Below, piece after piece: positions 13,401 through 26,000 of a stretch of 64,000 nucleotides of DNA. The translations under genes were made by a program, and so were the position numbers. Origin of the DNA: Rhynochetos jubatus. Its lineage: Eukaryota > Chordata > Aves > Eurypygiformes > Rhynochetidae. Numbering within the stretch: the stretch's first letter is position 1; every line of letters begins with the position of its first letter. The DNA lies in the NCBI GenBank assembly GCA_027574665.1, contig CM050690.1:42337665-42401664 (forward strand), written 5' to 3'. Under the pieces are notes generated by a model. It did no database searches. It was not told the origin of the DNA and saw nothing but the letters and a program-made list of their open reading frames with translations.

Positions 13401-15160
13401 TTGTTCTCTGACACCTCTCATGTACACTCTCCCTAGTAACAGGGACCCAGAAAGGTTCCCATGGAGAATAGTAGGGTACAGAGAGAGTCTGAAGTAACAG
13501 AACAATGGGAAAATATGCCTTCTCTTTGCTTGTTTTAAAATGATGAAGAGAGAAATAATGAGCAATGAATGATCGCACGATTTTAAATACATAAAATTAT
13601 GAAAGCATTGTGTGCAGAGCAAGTCAAAAGATTATCTATGGATGGTACAGTGACAGCTGTTTCTGCTTTATTATATAGCAGAAGTAAACCTGTTGGCTTG
13701 TGAAATGCCCCTTTTGTATTTCTAGCACTAACTATCAGCAATTACAGTATGATACTAGAACATATGGCAATGTAATTGAAGGTGTGGCAAGAAATCAGAG
13801 TTAGGCACTTAGGGCCATATGTTCCTCTCCACTAAGCAAAGTGGAGGGAAGCAGATGGGCACTAGTTAAACTGAGGCACAAAGGGCTGGCATAGTCCGTC
13901 CAGAAGGCAAAAGAAGCTAAGTCACACTTTGGTGTATGTCAAAATGTTGAGCCTTTATGAATGAGCTGGAATCAGTGTGTTGTCTCTTAAGATCCAACTC
14001 AAATTTCAAGGTGTGTTAGCTCTGAACAGAAGAGTGTTAGCTGAATGAAAATGGGTAGCTGCTGCATCGCAATGTGTATCCAGAGACTATTCTCATAGAA
14101 CAGCACTGGGTGAACAAGCCAGGGAGTATGCTGGTGAGACAGCCTGTGGCCATGAAAACTGTGTACGACAGGTATGAGCCAGGAATGCCTGTATCCCTAC
14201 CCAGATTTCAGACTGCTATGAAGTACATTTTCCAATCATTGTTCATATTTGTGATCACTTCTCTTTTATCTGTCTTCCACTCTTATCACAGGACATACTG
14301 TATCATTGTTTAACTCCAGCCACTTTCAGGATGGTTTTGGCAGCATTTTGAAATTGAGATAAACCACAGCCTGTTCCACATAGTGATTCCTTCTCCAATA
14401 TCGCTTCCTATTTCTAAAGTGGAAATTAACCCTACTTTCAAGTTAGAATGGCAGAAATTTACACCAACCTTACATTAAACATCTGACTAAACACATTGTT
14501 GAGGGAGTAGGAAAGTTAAGTCATAATTATTATATGTTTTGATTTCATAATATTATTAAAATAGAAGTTAAAGAAAGAATCAAATCAAATAATATAAAAT
14601 AAAATAATATAAAAATCTGTTAGCATTTTTTTAAGAGTGCAACACCTTTCCTCCAAGAAGGGTCTTTATTTGAGATTACTCAATATATGAGCAATAAGTC
14701 AATTTTTAGTCAGCAATTGATTTTAGATCATTATCTATACCAAGTACCACTTGGTATCTATGCCTTCAGAAAATCAATAGCACAATAACTATCTTCAGTA
14801 TATGATTCACTACCATATATATACTATGTGTAGAATCCTATACTAAGCATTTTTTATTTTGATTAACGTTGGAATTATCAAGCTGATTTTTTATGTAGTG
14901 AGAGGTAACCTGTTTCCTCTGGGGACCAAATGGGAATGGTTTTCTTATTTCACTGAAGGAAATGAAATAAGAACGTTTTCAGTGCTAAAATCTGGATATC
15001 AACATTATTGTGCATCATGCAGCTACAGAAACCAAGTTATACTTTGCCTTCAACCAAACCTGAAAGTAAGAATTTAGGTATTAATAAGACATTTAAGAAT
15101 GTACAAGCCAAAGAAAGAAACCCAGAATTATAAACTTTTATGTACTACTGTTGAGTGGGA
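10456..15160. other. Noncoding DNA without recognised features
   Basis: Plus frames at 10864-11217 (117 codons) and 11532-11906 (124 codons) are the longest here. Neither shows a known fold, signal peptide or repeated motif, and I do not accept them as genes. A 14-base A run lies at 13089-13102. The part around 14510-14620 is extremely AT-rich. Confidence 0.5.
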
Positions 15161-15231
15161 TTTTTTTTGTTGTTGTTGTTTGTTTGTTTTTTTAATTTTA
15201 TTTTTTTTTTGTTTTTGTTTTTGTTTTTTTT
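15161..15231. repeat. T/G-only low-complexity tract
   Basis: About 70 bases composed almost only of T and G in TTG, TTTG and TTTTTG units (TTGTTGTTGTTTGTTTG and similar), with a single short TTTAATTTTA interruption. It is the complementary-strand version of the A/C tracts found elsewhere in the window. Confidence 0.85.
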
Positions 15232-17270
15232 CCCCCATGTTTAAATGATATCTTCTTCCACCTATTGCCAGACATCATAGTTGTTATACTACTGCAGGGG
15301 GCAGCATGGCATGCAGTTTCCCATGCGTTAACCAGGCTTAAGGTATTAACAATGTGATTTACTAATTAGCACTGAGCTTTTCTGGTTGCAGACTGTTGTG
15401 TAAACTCCCTTTCTATCAAAACAGGCACAGAAGTGTGAGTTTTGTGGATGATCTGCAGGATTTGGCATAGATACATCAGTAAAGTATCAGAGAGGAAAAA
15501 AAAAATCATTATTCATGAAGTGTGTGGTGTGTAGTGTGGGTTAAGACCTCATTTTTTAATCAGTCCTCAGCTATTAGTGCATAAGCGCTTCTGATAATAA
15601 ACACCAGATTATTACTAGTCTCCTTGATGTGCTGCAGACATGAGGCTGACACAGTGATAAAATTACACCATTCTCTGCTTGCAAAGCTGTTCCAGGTTCT
15701 TTATATTGTTCAGTTTCCAACCCAAATGCTCACACTAAAATCTATTTTGCTGAAGACCGTTACATCATTAAAGCATTAAGTCTGAAGACATGTTTTTGTA
15801 CTAGATATTCCTGACAATTTGAAAGATTTATCTTTAGCATTGGTCCCCCAAAGGTCAAAAGTGAACATAATTATCCCAAAAGCCTTCTGTTTATAGATGT
15901 GCCTCTAGGATCGATAAAATTGTTATGAAGGTGTGCTGGGAATGAGGAGGGCACTTGCAGTATTCTGCATAATTGATTCTACAGTTGATTTAAAGTGCAC
16001 TGATCCTTACTTCTTGGGGCTTTTTCTTTTTTTTTTATTTTTTTTTAAACTCAGTGCCATGAATGAGAAGATTCCAGTTAATGCTTAAGAATCTGGTTTA
16101 CCATGTAATTTCCCTGCCATGTTAAATTGTCTGTTTTGTCCTTATTACAGTATAAATTAAGGAGACCAGAAGGAAAATTGATTATTAATTTCCTTTAAAG
16201 CAGCAGAGCAGAATTAATGATATCACAGCTTTCTGGTGAGGATGGATAGTTTCTTAAACCAAACAGAAAAATAGCTGTAACTGCTAATCAATTACACCTG
16301 GATTAGGAGATATTACTAGCAATTAATGGTCATGTAGCATAGAAATCAATGGGGTATGTCAAAAGAAATAATGACGCCCATAGCATTTCCATTGTTCAGC
16401 TACGGTAAACTCAAATTATTAGATGGAAAAAGAAAGTGCCTTACTGAAAATGAGGAAAATTAAGTGCATGCTGAAAAATGCTAGGCTGTCCAGAAGAGAC
16501 GATGGCCCAAACATTTCTGAGCTGTAAAGAGTAATTAAGAAAGTGCTTCTGCATAATCTTCATATTGCAAGGTGCAGGGAAATACATTTTCCTTTTGGTT
16601 AATTAATTATATTGAAAGTGGGTCATGTTATGATTTTGCATGATGTGAAATATGCAGATTTTCAAGGTTTCAGCATTAAACCAGGTGATACTCAGCAATT
16701 TTGCTTTTAGAGTTTGAGTTTGTTTGAACATGAGACTCAAAGCAAAAGTTGAGGAGGAGGGTACAAATCTACATGGATAAAACTGAATAAAATATTTGTG
16801 CAGAACCTACAAAGCCAAAGAGTAAGTTTTGCTGAGATCTAGTAACAGAAAAAGCATAAAGTTAAGCAGTCATGTACGTGCTAAGACGTCTCAAAAGCAA
16901 CCTAATTTTAGGACGATAGAGCATCTAATGTTATTTATTTCAGTGTCCACAATTAACAACAAAAACTCTTGTACAGTAATTACCTACCTAAATATCAGTT
17001 TCCTGCCGGGCTGGTGTATTTAGTTTTGAAAATGTTTTCTGTTTCCTTTTCCAAAAATGAGTGCTGTCAGGGAAGATTTCACTCACAATAGTCACAAGTG
17101 ACTACAAAAATGCAGATCAAGTTTGTGGAAAATCACAAAGTATTTTCGCAGGGGTGAAGGAGTATGGATTTGCATGCATGAGCCTTCACAATCCTGTAGA
17201 GTAGACATTCAAAATTGTTAAATTACATACATATTGATCCCTCAATAGATTAGTTTCAGAAGATGACTCA
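15232..17270. other. Noncoding DNA, includes a possible conserved regulatory block (15530-16350)
   Basis: No coding exon or repeat is visible. Between about 15530 and 16350 the sequence is free of low-complexity expansions, apart from a T-rich patch near 16021-16047. It carries clustered homeodomain-like and related words: TAATCAATTA at 16285-16294, a CACCTG E-box at 16295-16300, GGATTA (the inverted OTX/PITX core) at 16300-16305 and CAATTAATGG shortly after. GGTTAATTAATTAT occurs at 16598. This is texture only; conservation cannot be seen from a single sequence. Confidence 0.25.
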
Positions 17271-17296
17271 GTGTACTTAATGATCATTAAGTACAC
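17271..17296. repeat. Perfect 26-bp palindrome
   Basis: The sequence from GTGTACTTAATGA at 17271 to TCATTAAGTACAC ending at 17296 equals its own reverse complement over all 26 bases with no spacer, centred on TGATCA. The next base pair outward (A at 17270, C at 17297) does not continue it. It could extrude a small cruciform or serve as a dimeric protein-binding site. No function is shown. Confidence 0.95.
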
Positions 17297-18313
17297 CTAA
17301 CATCACATCTGGAAGTTACACACTTTGTAGCCCAGTGGATGGAACTTTGAGGCTCATGAAGAAACTTTGTTTGAGAAAGTCCAGAAGAAGAACTAAGGCA
17401 TGGTCTGCACACACAGTTTATTCATCTCTACCCATAGCTCACTAATCATATGAGAAGGGACCCGGAGAGACCTAGAGGTTTAAGTGCAAAGCTAGGAGGA
17501 AATTGCAACAAAAAAAGGTTAAGTAAATGGCACACTGAGTGTTATAAATGATCTGGATGAAAGCCACCACAGAGCGAGGTAGGAATCTGCAGGACCAGAG
17601 TATCAGATGCTGAATGCAATATTATAGAAATTCTTTGGCCTAGTAGATATTCCTCCATAGATGGCATCCATTTGAGAATCTGAATATGTAAAACGGTAGT
17701 GGGTACAAAAACTAACATGGCTTGGTGTGACTAAATCATCCTGTGAAAGTATTCAAACTGTCTATATCCTAAGGCTAAAATGTCTAACCAACACTTAAAA
17801 AACTTTTGTTTGTGTATATACTCATACAACATGAAACTCACACTCATACAATATTAATTTCTTTTAAATTAATTACATTTTTTAAACCAGTTTACAAGGA
17901 GAAGATATGTTATGGTGTTACATTTTATTATATACTAGAGGGAAGTTAAAATTGCTGTATTATTGCTCTGAGTAACATTTCCTTGGGTCTTGCACAGCCA
18001 ATATGTTATACTGGTCTTATTTTTTCAAAAGCTGAGAGAAACCAAAATCCACATACTCAGTCAATGCGGTAGTAAAGTCTGATCTTCATATGTTCACATC
18101 ACCAGAGAAGCCACGTATGTGTGACCAGGAGTAATTGTAATGTCCCATATGCATCCACAATAGGAAGATCTAGAAATATCTTTAAAGTCAAGGAAACTAA
18201 ATCACACAGTTCCTGAATTAATTGTTAGCTTAATTGTCTTTGCCCTTTACTTACAAAAATTATGGTTCTCATTACACTTTCAGTAAGGATTTTTCAGCTG
18301 GAAATAATTACTA
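17297..18313. other. Noncoding DNA without recognised features
   Basis: AT-rich, with no repeat or exon signature. A phrase near 17545 resembling 'ND(L)DE' of CR1 reverse transcriptase was considered and not accepted. Confidence 0.5.
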
Positions 18314-18341
18314 GGGGGTGGGGGTAGGAGGGATATATGGG
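18314..18341 (+). other. G-quadruplex motif
   Basis: Four G runs lie on the plus strand: G5 (18314-18318), one-base loop, G5 (18320-18324), five-base loop, G3 (18330-18332), six-base loop, G3 (18339-18341). This fits the common G3+ N1-7 rule. Flanks are AT-rich and no gene is near, so any role is unknown. Confidence 0.6.
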
Positions 18342-20785
18342 AAGTATGTGTACAACTGTTACCAAATAAAACTTTTTCTCCTGTAGCTATTGCATTTTAT
18401 TCACCTTCCTAGTTCTGTGCATATGAATGGATACACGTCTTACCTGGAAATCCATTGTACTGAAAGCAGAATGTATGTGGCCATAATAAAGATAAGCTGA
18501 CAATCTCCACTCAGTCCTCTGTAGAGAAAAGAAGATAACAGTGAGTTTTGCTAATTCAGTCACTTAAGGTTAGTTTTTGAGTCTGAGTTTTCTCTTGTTG
18601 TTCAGCAACACCAATTACCCAAACTTCAGGTTAGCAAGGCTCAGAGTTAAACAAAGGTCAGTTAAAATCTTCAAGCATCAATGAATACTGGAAACTAGGC
18701 TTTTAGCTCAACTTACTTTCTTTATGAGTTACCATGTCTTACAGCTTAAAAAAAAAAAAAAATAAAAAGAATGCTCATTAAGTGAAAATTTTCCTTCCAT
18801 TTTCCAATAGTGTAGAAACCAGGTGACAGACCTTTGATACTCTTACCTGCTAGCTCAATATGATCTTGTTTGGGGACAAGATTACTGATCCTGCCCCTCT
18901 ATATGCTCCATGTTCTGCCCCTCTACTGGCCAAATATTTTTCCACTAAATAATTGCTAAATCACAAATTAATAAATTACTTATCAGAGGGAAAACTGTGT
19001 CAGACCTCAAAGTCAGTGCAGATTTTGCTTCTTTCACAACTTCAGGACTATGTTTAAGATTTCCTTTACAAAATATAGTGGAAATATATTTATGAGATAC
19101 AAAAGAGATTTTCCAGCATTTCACTTTTGCCAGGCAACAGAGGAACAGATTAGTATGTTGTTTTCCCTGCCCCTTCTCATTATCTTTTCTCATCCTGTCA
19201 CATCTGTGAAGTATTTTCTCAGAGATTTTCTAAGCCAACCTGCAGGGTCTGCAGCTGATGTTACATCCAGAATTTTGAAGGGTTTATTGTTATATTATTT
19301 TTTTAACTTTCTTTCATTTTCTCCTGTCTATAACTTCAAAGTCACATGTCCACTGTCTCACACCATGTCTTTGTAGAATTTTAATCCATGATTTTTATAC
19401 AAAAATCTTAAAGAAGTCCAGGTTAACCAGGTAAATATTTCACAGCTGCAGGCTGAAGAATCCAGCACATTGTAATAGAACTAGTAAGTGGCAATGTTCA
19501 GTACAAAAATATATAATGAGTTGTTTAGAATGTCAGCCCCAAATTGCAAAATATTGTTTATTTACATCTAGTAATAGCAATACATATGCCAATTCATTAG
19601 TTTCCCAATATTATTTTCAATTTTATTGTGCCTCAGGATAGCTCATGAATAGACAGCAGGTTTTTTTCAGAGCTCGGTCTTCAGTTTAGCATGAGGAAGC
19701 CCTTGACTTCATATCTGCTTTTTGTTGGTCTTTGTTTAAAAAAATATCAACAGGTTAGCTTAAAAATGCCTTTGCTTCACAACATTTATATTCCCTTTTT
19801 TCCCTCTTTTTTTTTTTTTTTTTTTTCAATATTACAGTGTTGATCTTGGTATTTTTTATGCCCATAAGGGGACATGTGCACTTAGTGATATTTTAAGCAC
19901 AAATCAAAAGTTGGCAAAGGCATCTCTTATTCACATCTATCAGTCCAGAATTTGGCATAAGAGGCTGTGTCTTATGCTGCACTCTAACTTTGTGAGATAG
20001 ATCCAAGGTCATTTGAGTGTACTTTGGTTTGCTAAAAAAATGTTTAGTCACACAGTCAGTTTGACAGTTACATTCTTCTGCACAGGTAGGAAAAGGGTCA
20101 TACACAATAAGCAAATCTTTATGCAGAGACTGAAGTGTATATTCCCAGTATGATGTTCTCCAACAACAAAAGTTATTGATAATATGCTTTGATTGCATCT
20201 CCACTAACTGTGAAATGGATGCGCAATAGACAAAATGCATCTCATTCAACACAATCTGAGTAGAATATTGTTAAATAAGGAATCTATAATAAATTACTAC
20301 TGTGCCAATAAAAGAAAAGGCAAAAAATCTTTCTCACCTGATGTGTGTCATGTCACAACTTTTCTTTTCTCTGAGTCTTTCTTTGCAAGACAAGTTATGA
20401 GGGAATCCATTGAGCCAAGCAAATTGACTTTCTTTTTGCTGCTGAAGACATTAGGAAGCTGTTGTTGAAAGGAATACACACCATTCATGGAGTATAGGTA
20501 TTATGTACACTAGCATATGCTACCAAAACATCACAGATATTAAAGGGTGAAAAAAATAACAATATTGGAAACATCAATATGTTTCCATCTCATGTCACAT
20601 AGCTGTATTCTGTGTAAAACACTTCTCAGGTAGATTTCAATTCTTCAAGATTTTGGGATTTCACATGTTAAAAATAATCTTTTTTGGATTTGTCGGTTTG
20701 TTTGTCTTGCTTTTGCCAATATATACAGACATCTAACGATGTCCTGAGTTCTTTTTCTGAAATGTTATGTTCTGTAACCTCCATT
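18342..20785. other. Noncoding DNA with poly(A)/poly(T) runs
   Basis: Contains an A run at 18748-18762 and a 20-base T run at 19807-19826. Open frames (plus 19050-19376, minus 19893-20252) have no family features. Nothing else was recognised. Confidence 0.5.
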
Positions 20786-20997
20786 GACAGATTCACAGAA
20801 GGGTAGGGGTTGGAAGGCACCTCTAGAGATCATCTAGTCCAACCCCCTGCCAGACCAGGATCACCTAGAGCAGCTCACACTAGAACAAGTCCAGGCAGCT
20901 TTTGTCTCCAGGGAAGGAGACACCCTCACCTCTCTGGGCAGCCTGTTCCAGTGCTGTGTTACTCTCACGGTGAAAAAGTATGTCCTCATGTTCATTT
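20786..20997 (-). mobile_element. CR1 LINE, short 3' tail
   Basis: Minus-strand CR1 fragment of about 210 bp. Read on the plus strand it begins with the inverted tail GACAGATTCACAGAAGGGTAGG, continues with GGTTGGAAGGCACCTCTAGAGATCATC, CCAACCCCCTGCCAGACCAGG and GGGCAGCCTGTTCCAGTGC, and fades out near 20997. It aligns with the first part of the copies at 6878 and 36917 but is more diverged. It carries only the 3' UTR and the last codons of the reverse-transcriptase frame, so it is a strongly 5'-truncated dead copy. Confidence 0.93.
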
Positions 20998-22994
20998 TCA
21001 TTCTTCCCCTTTAGATTTGTAACTCTAGTTTTCAGAACAATGCTTTTCAGACGCTAGGAAATTTTGAGTTTCTGGAGTGCAGAAACAACAAATTAAAAAC
21101 ACAAAAAGGATAATCTGGAGTGAAGCATAACCATCAGTGGAGTTTTCATTCTGCCAGACTGATGGCAAAACCAAAAGAGTAGAAAAGGAAAAAGGAAACC
21201 AAAAATGGAGTTTTCAAAAGTAACTTTTCATAAATTTTTACCAAATAATTGAAATATTGAAATAAAGAAAAAATGTCAACATTTCCAGTGATTGTTTTTA
21301 GCAGGATAGAAATCTCATGACTTGTTCAATAGAATTCCCAGTTGGTAGATTAATTTCATTGTCTGTCAGGTGTATAAGCATCCAAAGGTACATTTATCAC
21401 TCTACCTCTGCTCAATGCCTATAGGCATTAACGAGAGAAATCTAACTGTCCCTGCTTCCATCATAGTCCAGTACTAGATCAAAATGACACTTGTTTTCAT
21501 ATTATCAATAAGGCTAAAGGTTATGCTCATTTAGTCTAATATTTTGCATAGAAATCCCAAGTAATCCCTGAATTGAGTCTAACAATTTTTGTTTGAATAA
21601 GATCTCTTTCAGAGAAACACCCCTTCAAAGAGTTCAAGCAGTGGTAAGCCTACTCTCTCATGGTGAACTATTCTAAAAGCCTATTATTCTCACTGTTAAA
21701 ATGTGTACTTTATTTCCACTTCTCATTGCTCAAGATTCTGCTTGTTCAACTTGTTTTTATGCCTTTGTCTGCTAGATTAAGGGTTGCTTGGGCTCTTTGT
21801 TTTTTATGTACTTGGTGTGGATTCCCGTGTGTGGTATTCATGGTCTCTCTCAAACCTCCCTGCCTTGTGATCTATACCTACCAACAAAGCAAAGTCAAAG
21901 AGGTATTGAAATAAAGGAGGAAAAGAAGGAAAACATACAATCTCAACTAAATGAGTTAATTTTGCTGATCTCATATGTGTTCTTTTTCTCTATTAAATGG
22001 TGTCCCCCCAAAAGCCCATTAATACCTTTTCCTATGTTTTTCTTTCTTCTTATATTTCACAAATAGCCAATCTCCTTTTATCAGTATCTTAATGCTAAAA
22101 ATGTAAAGACATAGAAATTTGTGATCTGTCAGTGTAAATGATGGTGTATTATAGTCACAAACAAATAAAGTTAGAGACAGAACATATTTAATTAACAAAA
22201 TAATAGAATGACAGGCTTGTGTGATGTTTTTCAGATGTTTTGGCCAAGGATTTTCTCACTAAAAACCATGTATACTCCACGTCTCTATGTCAGTGACTGC
22301 CAGAAATGATGATGGATGAAAGGGAATCAGAAAACAGTAAAATAAAACAAATAACCTTCATTATCTTGTTGTCAGAGAACAGTCAGAGCAATAGAGCATT
22401 GTGGTGAACTTTTCAGTAACTACTTACAAAAATCCAGAAATACCTGCTGCTGCTAGGATTTCTTACTGTCACCTCAAAACTGGATGTAATTCTGCTTGGA
22501 CGTATATGGTGACAGGTGTCAGATAACTGTAAGAGATCAATAAATTAAATTGAAAACTTTTTGGTATATATGTGAAGTTTTGATATTTAAATGATGGCTC
22601 AAGAGGTTTATTAACAATAAATTGCAGTGGGTATGTCTCCCTGGCACAACGCAAGTTACACAGAGATATCCAGTGAGATAGCTCAGAAAACAACAGTGAT
22701 ATAAGTCCCAAAGTGGATCACTCCTTTTGTACTGAGAAAGCCTGATTCTTTGTTCCATACTGTCCACATGCATTCTGTGCTCCCAAAGCCTCAGGCCAAG
22801 TGGCTGTCTTAATGCATTTTAAATGAGAAAGCCACACTTCTCTTATCAAATATCTCACAACTTGCTAAGTAGGGCTGTACCTCTGACACAATAACACTGA
22901 ATAAGACCCTAGGTAAACATGTGTCCCACTATAAAAAGCTCTGATTTTTTGAGAAGGAACTGCACCTCTTATTTGAAATACTGAATTAGAAATT
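20998..22994. other. Noncoding DNA without recognised features
   Basis: AT-rich. The frames at plus 21660-21914 and 21788-22066 are hydrophobic because of T-rich codons and show no conserved domain. No repeat was identified. Confidence 0.5.
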
Positions 22995-23078
22995 GGTTTG
23001 GTTTTTTGTTGTTGGCTATTTGGTTTTGGTTTTGGTCTCTTGTTGGGTTTTTGTTTGGGTAGGTGTTTTTTTTTTTTT
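22995..23078. repeat. T/G-rich low-complexity tract
   Basis: TTGG/TTTTGG/TTGTTGGG-type text ending in a 12-base T run, nearly free of A and C on the plus strand apart from short interruptions. The open minus frame across it (lysine/proline-rich product) is an artefact of the tract. Confidence 0.8.
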
Positions 23079-26000
23079 CCCCCTAGCATGTTAAGTAAAT
23101 ATTTCAAGGAAGTTTTACAAGGTTAAATCTGAGGAACACATTTAAATCTTTAATGAATGAATCAATCAATCCATAAATAAAGAATAATACTTGTAAACAG
23201 TGTAAACTGTTTTACTCTCAGTCCAAAAAACCCTGGAAAATTGTTTCCATGCAATGTGTTTGACACATTGCACAGTAGTGCAAAAGTAGAAATTAAATTA
23301 CTTAGAAGCTGTTAATTCCTTTTTACCCTACATAAGAGCAACTAGCACCAACCAGCACTGAGGAGTTTTGTCTTGGGAACTCTTTCTTATCCTAAGGGAC
23401 TCCAAATTTGCATCATCAGTATCACTTGGGCTTATTTAACCATTGCAACTACACATTCAATCTTCAAGCCACTTCCTGAGCATGGGGAAGAATGTTTCCT
23501 TCATGTTTCTAGGGAGATGGTAAAGCATATGGGATCCTCTGAGGCTTCTTAGTAATTTTCCTTACTTTTTCTGAGGAACTAACGTTTCTTTGGGGAGAAT
23601 GTTTCCCCCTAGGAAACTTTGTCCTACTTCTTGGCATAATATAATGCATTGAAAGTTTTCACAAAAAAGCTATCCTTTCAGAAAAAATGTATGGCATTGA
23701 GATAGTTTTGTGTAATACAGCTCACTGCTTTATGCTAGCTCGCAAATGTAATTAAAGTAGGACCATTACAATCTTCAGATCATCCTTTTGTAAACCCCAT
23801 TGTTTCCAGAACACCTGGAGGAAATGAATCAACTTGCAGTGATTAAATCAATGTCACCAGCTAAAATATTAATAAATGTTGGGACCCACAAAAATGTGTA
23901 ACTGATATACATAACTGTGTGAATTTCATAATCCTAAAAGAACTAGAAGATTAGATAGAATATATCCCAACGTCAGATGAAAAATTACACTCTATTTATT
24001 GTTGTTGAAGCTTTGTCAGAAAATCTGTGAAAACCAGAAAAAGTGAATTTTTATGTGTTTTATGAAAGAAATAAAAAGGAAGAAAGAATTTGTTGTATCA
24101 AAAAACTACAATATGGTGACAGTCTGAAGGCATATATGGAAGAGAGAATGAGCACACTTCTCAGAACATAATATTTTCTGCAATATAAAGCACACCTCTA
24201 AGAGTTAGGAGGTGTCAATTTTATATGTTTAGGAAAAGGAGTGAACTGACCCTGAGTTTTCCTTGTTTGTTAAGGGCATTTATCACTGTGTAAATGGATA
24301 GGCAAGGAAACACCTTTTCGGTGTCATTTTATTAATTTTTCGAGTATGACCTCATCATTGAGCTGAAATCCATTTTTGCAATAAAAACAAACACAGACAA
24401 TGAAGGCTGACAGAAAGTCCTGTTGTTTTGGCAAACACAATATTTCAATAATCATGCCTACTGGTTACCTCATTAGTAGTTACTAATTTAAGCACAAAAA
24501 GTCCAATAGAGAAATCTTTCACCCCAGTTCTATAATGCTGTATAGATATGAAAATGTAATGCCTTTTGTTTTCCGGTTTCTGATATTTTTTTCCTACAGG
24601 CACTGTTTGTTAGCAATTTAATTTCTGAGTTTGAACAATATTAAAAGACACACAGGCAGGACATTCATCTTTGCTGGTTAAGACCCTGTTTTTCTTTATT
24701 TGGTGATGCTTTACTGGAAGACAAGAGAAAAAATTTTGAAAATATCGTATTATGTTTTAGATGGAGTAAGTGGAAAGCCCACCCAGTAAATCTTCTAAAT
24801 AAGGTCTCCTAAATAAAGTCTCTATGAAGACTAACTTGATTGCAGTACAGCCCTGCTGAATATTTATACAACGATAATGGCGATATTCACTGCTTAAAGG
24901 TTGTTATATTTTTTGATATAATTCCTCAATTCATGTTGTTTATACTGCAGTCTGTTAATACATTATTAATTCTGTTTATTTCTGAAGGTTAGTTTAGACA
25001 TAATAAAGCAATGGTTCCTTTCTGACTATCTTTTAGTGCGCTTACAGATATGCTTTTCTGTCAGTGTTGTGATTTCTTAGTGTATGCTGACAATACCACA
25101 ACCTAACGGGTCTACATGAAATTTAATTAAGCTGTTTTTTATGGGAGAGTATGTGAGGAGATAAATGGTTCATGATAAATGAACTCTCAGGCCACAAATT
25201 GGAGCATTTATTGATTCACTGGCCATTTATCTTGGAATTTATTCCCTAGCAAAAAGAATATTGCTATACACTTAAATAAAGGTTTTGAATATTACGCCAA
25301 CCTTTCACCAGGCAGTAATGAGTACCCAAACCAAACTCATTCAGCTTTGCTTTCCATTCATTTTGCTGTCACCATGAGCATTATCATCCTTTTCCACTAC
25401 AGAGGCTCAGCAAATTATAATGGGTTTATCAGGAATATAAAGGCATGAGCTCCAGCCTTCCCACATTCTTTATATCCTCATGATGTCTAATAAAAAATGT
25501 ACAAATCTTATATTGATTCAGATATCTGCATCAAAATATACTTTTGAAAGGGCCCCATTTCAGTCAGTTAAGTTACTATCCAAGTGCTTTTTGGAGTAGT
25601 TGTTAGAGCATGTTATGTGATATCAGATTCAGTTTTAATATTTAATACATAGGCTGATTAAATATTGGTTCCCTGTATAGCTTCTACCACATATATACAC
25701 AGTTAATAACCAGCGTTTATGCTTATAAAGTAGTTGAGCATAAGGGATTGTTTAACTCAATGTTTTTTCATTGCCTTTGGCTAGTCTAGATGTATTTAAT
25801 TATAAGGTTTCAATTCACTTGGGTTTTGTAAACCATTTAGGCACAAAATGCAGAATACACACTGCAAGGATTACATTTAGAGTATGTCTTAATTGAGGAT
25901 ACAACTTCTTTTTTTCCTTTCTTCTTCTTTTTTAAACTCCTCCCCCCTCAGGCTCTTTCTAGAGATATGAACTAAATTGCCTGAGAAAGACTTTATTTCA

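Noticed and set aside
17540-17600. 'ATAAATGATCTGGATGAAAG' as a reverse-transcriptase fragment
   Set aside because: Resembles the CR1 'ND(L)DE' coding words for about 20 bases only; the flanks do not continue the similarity.
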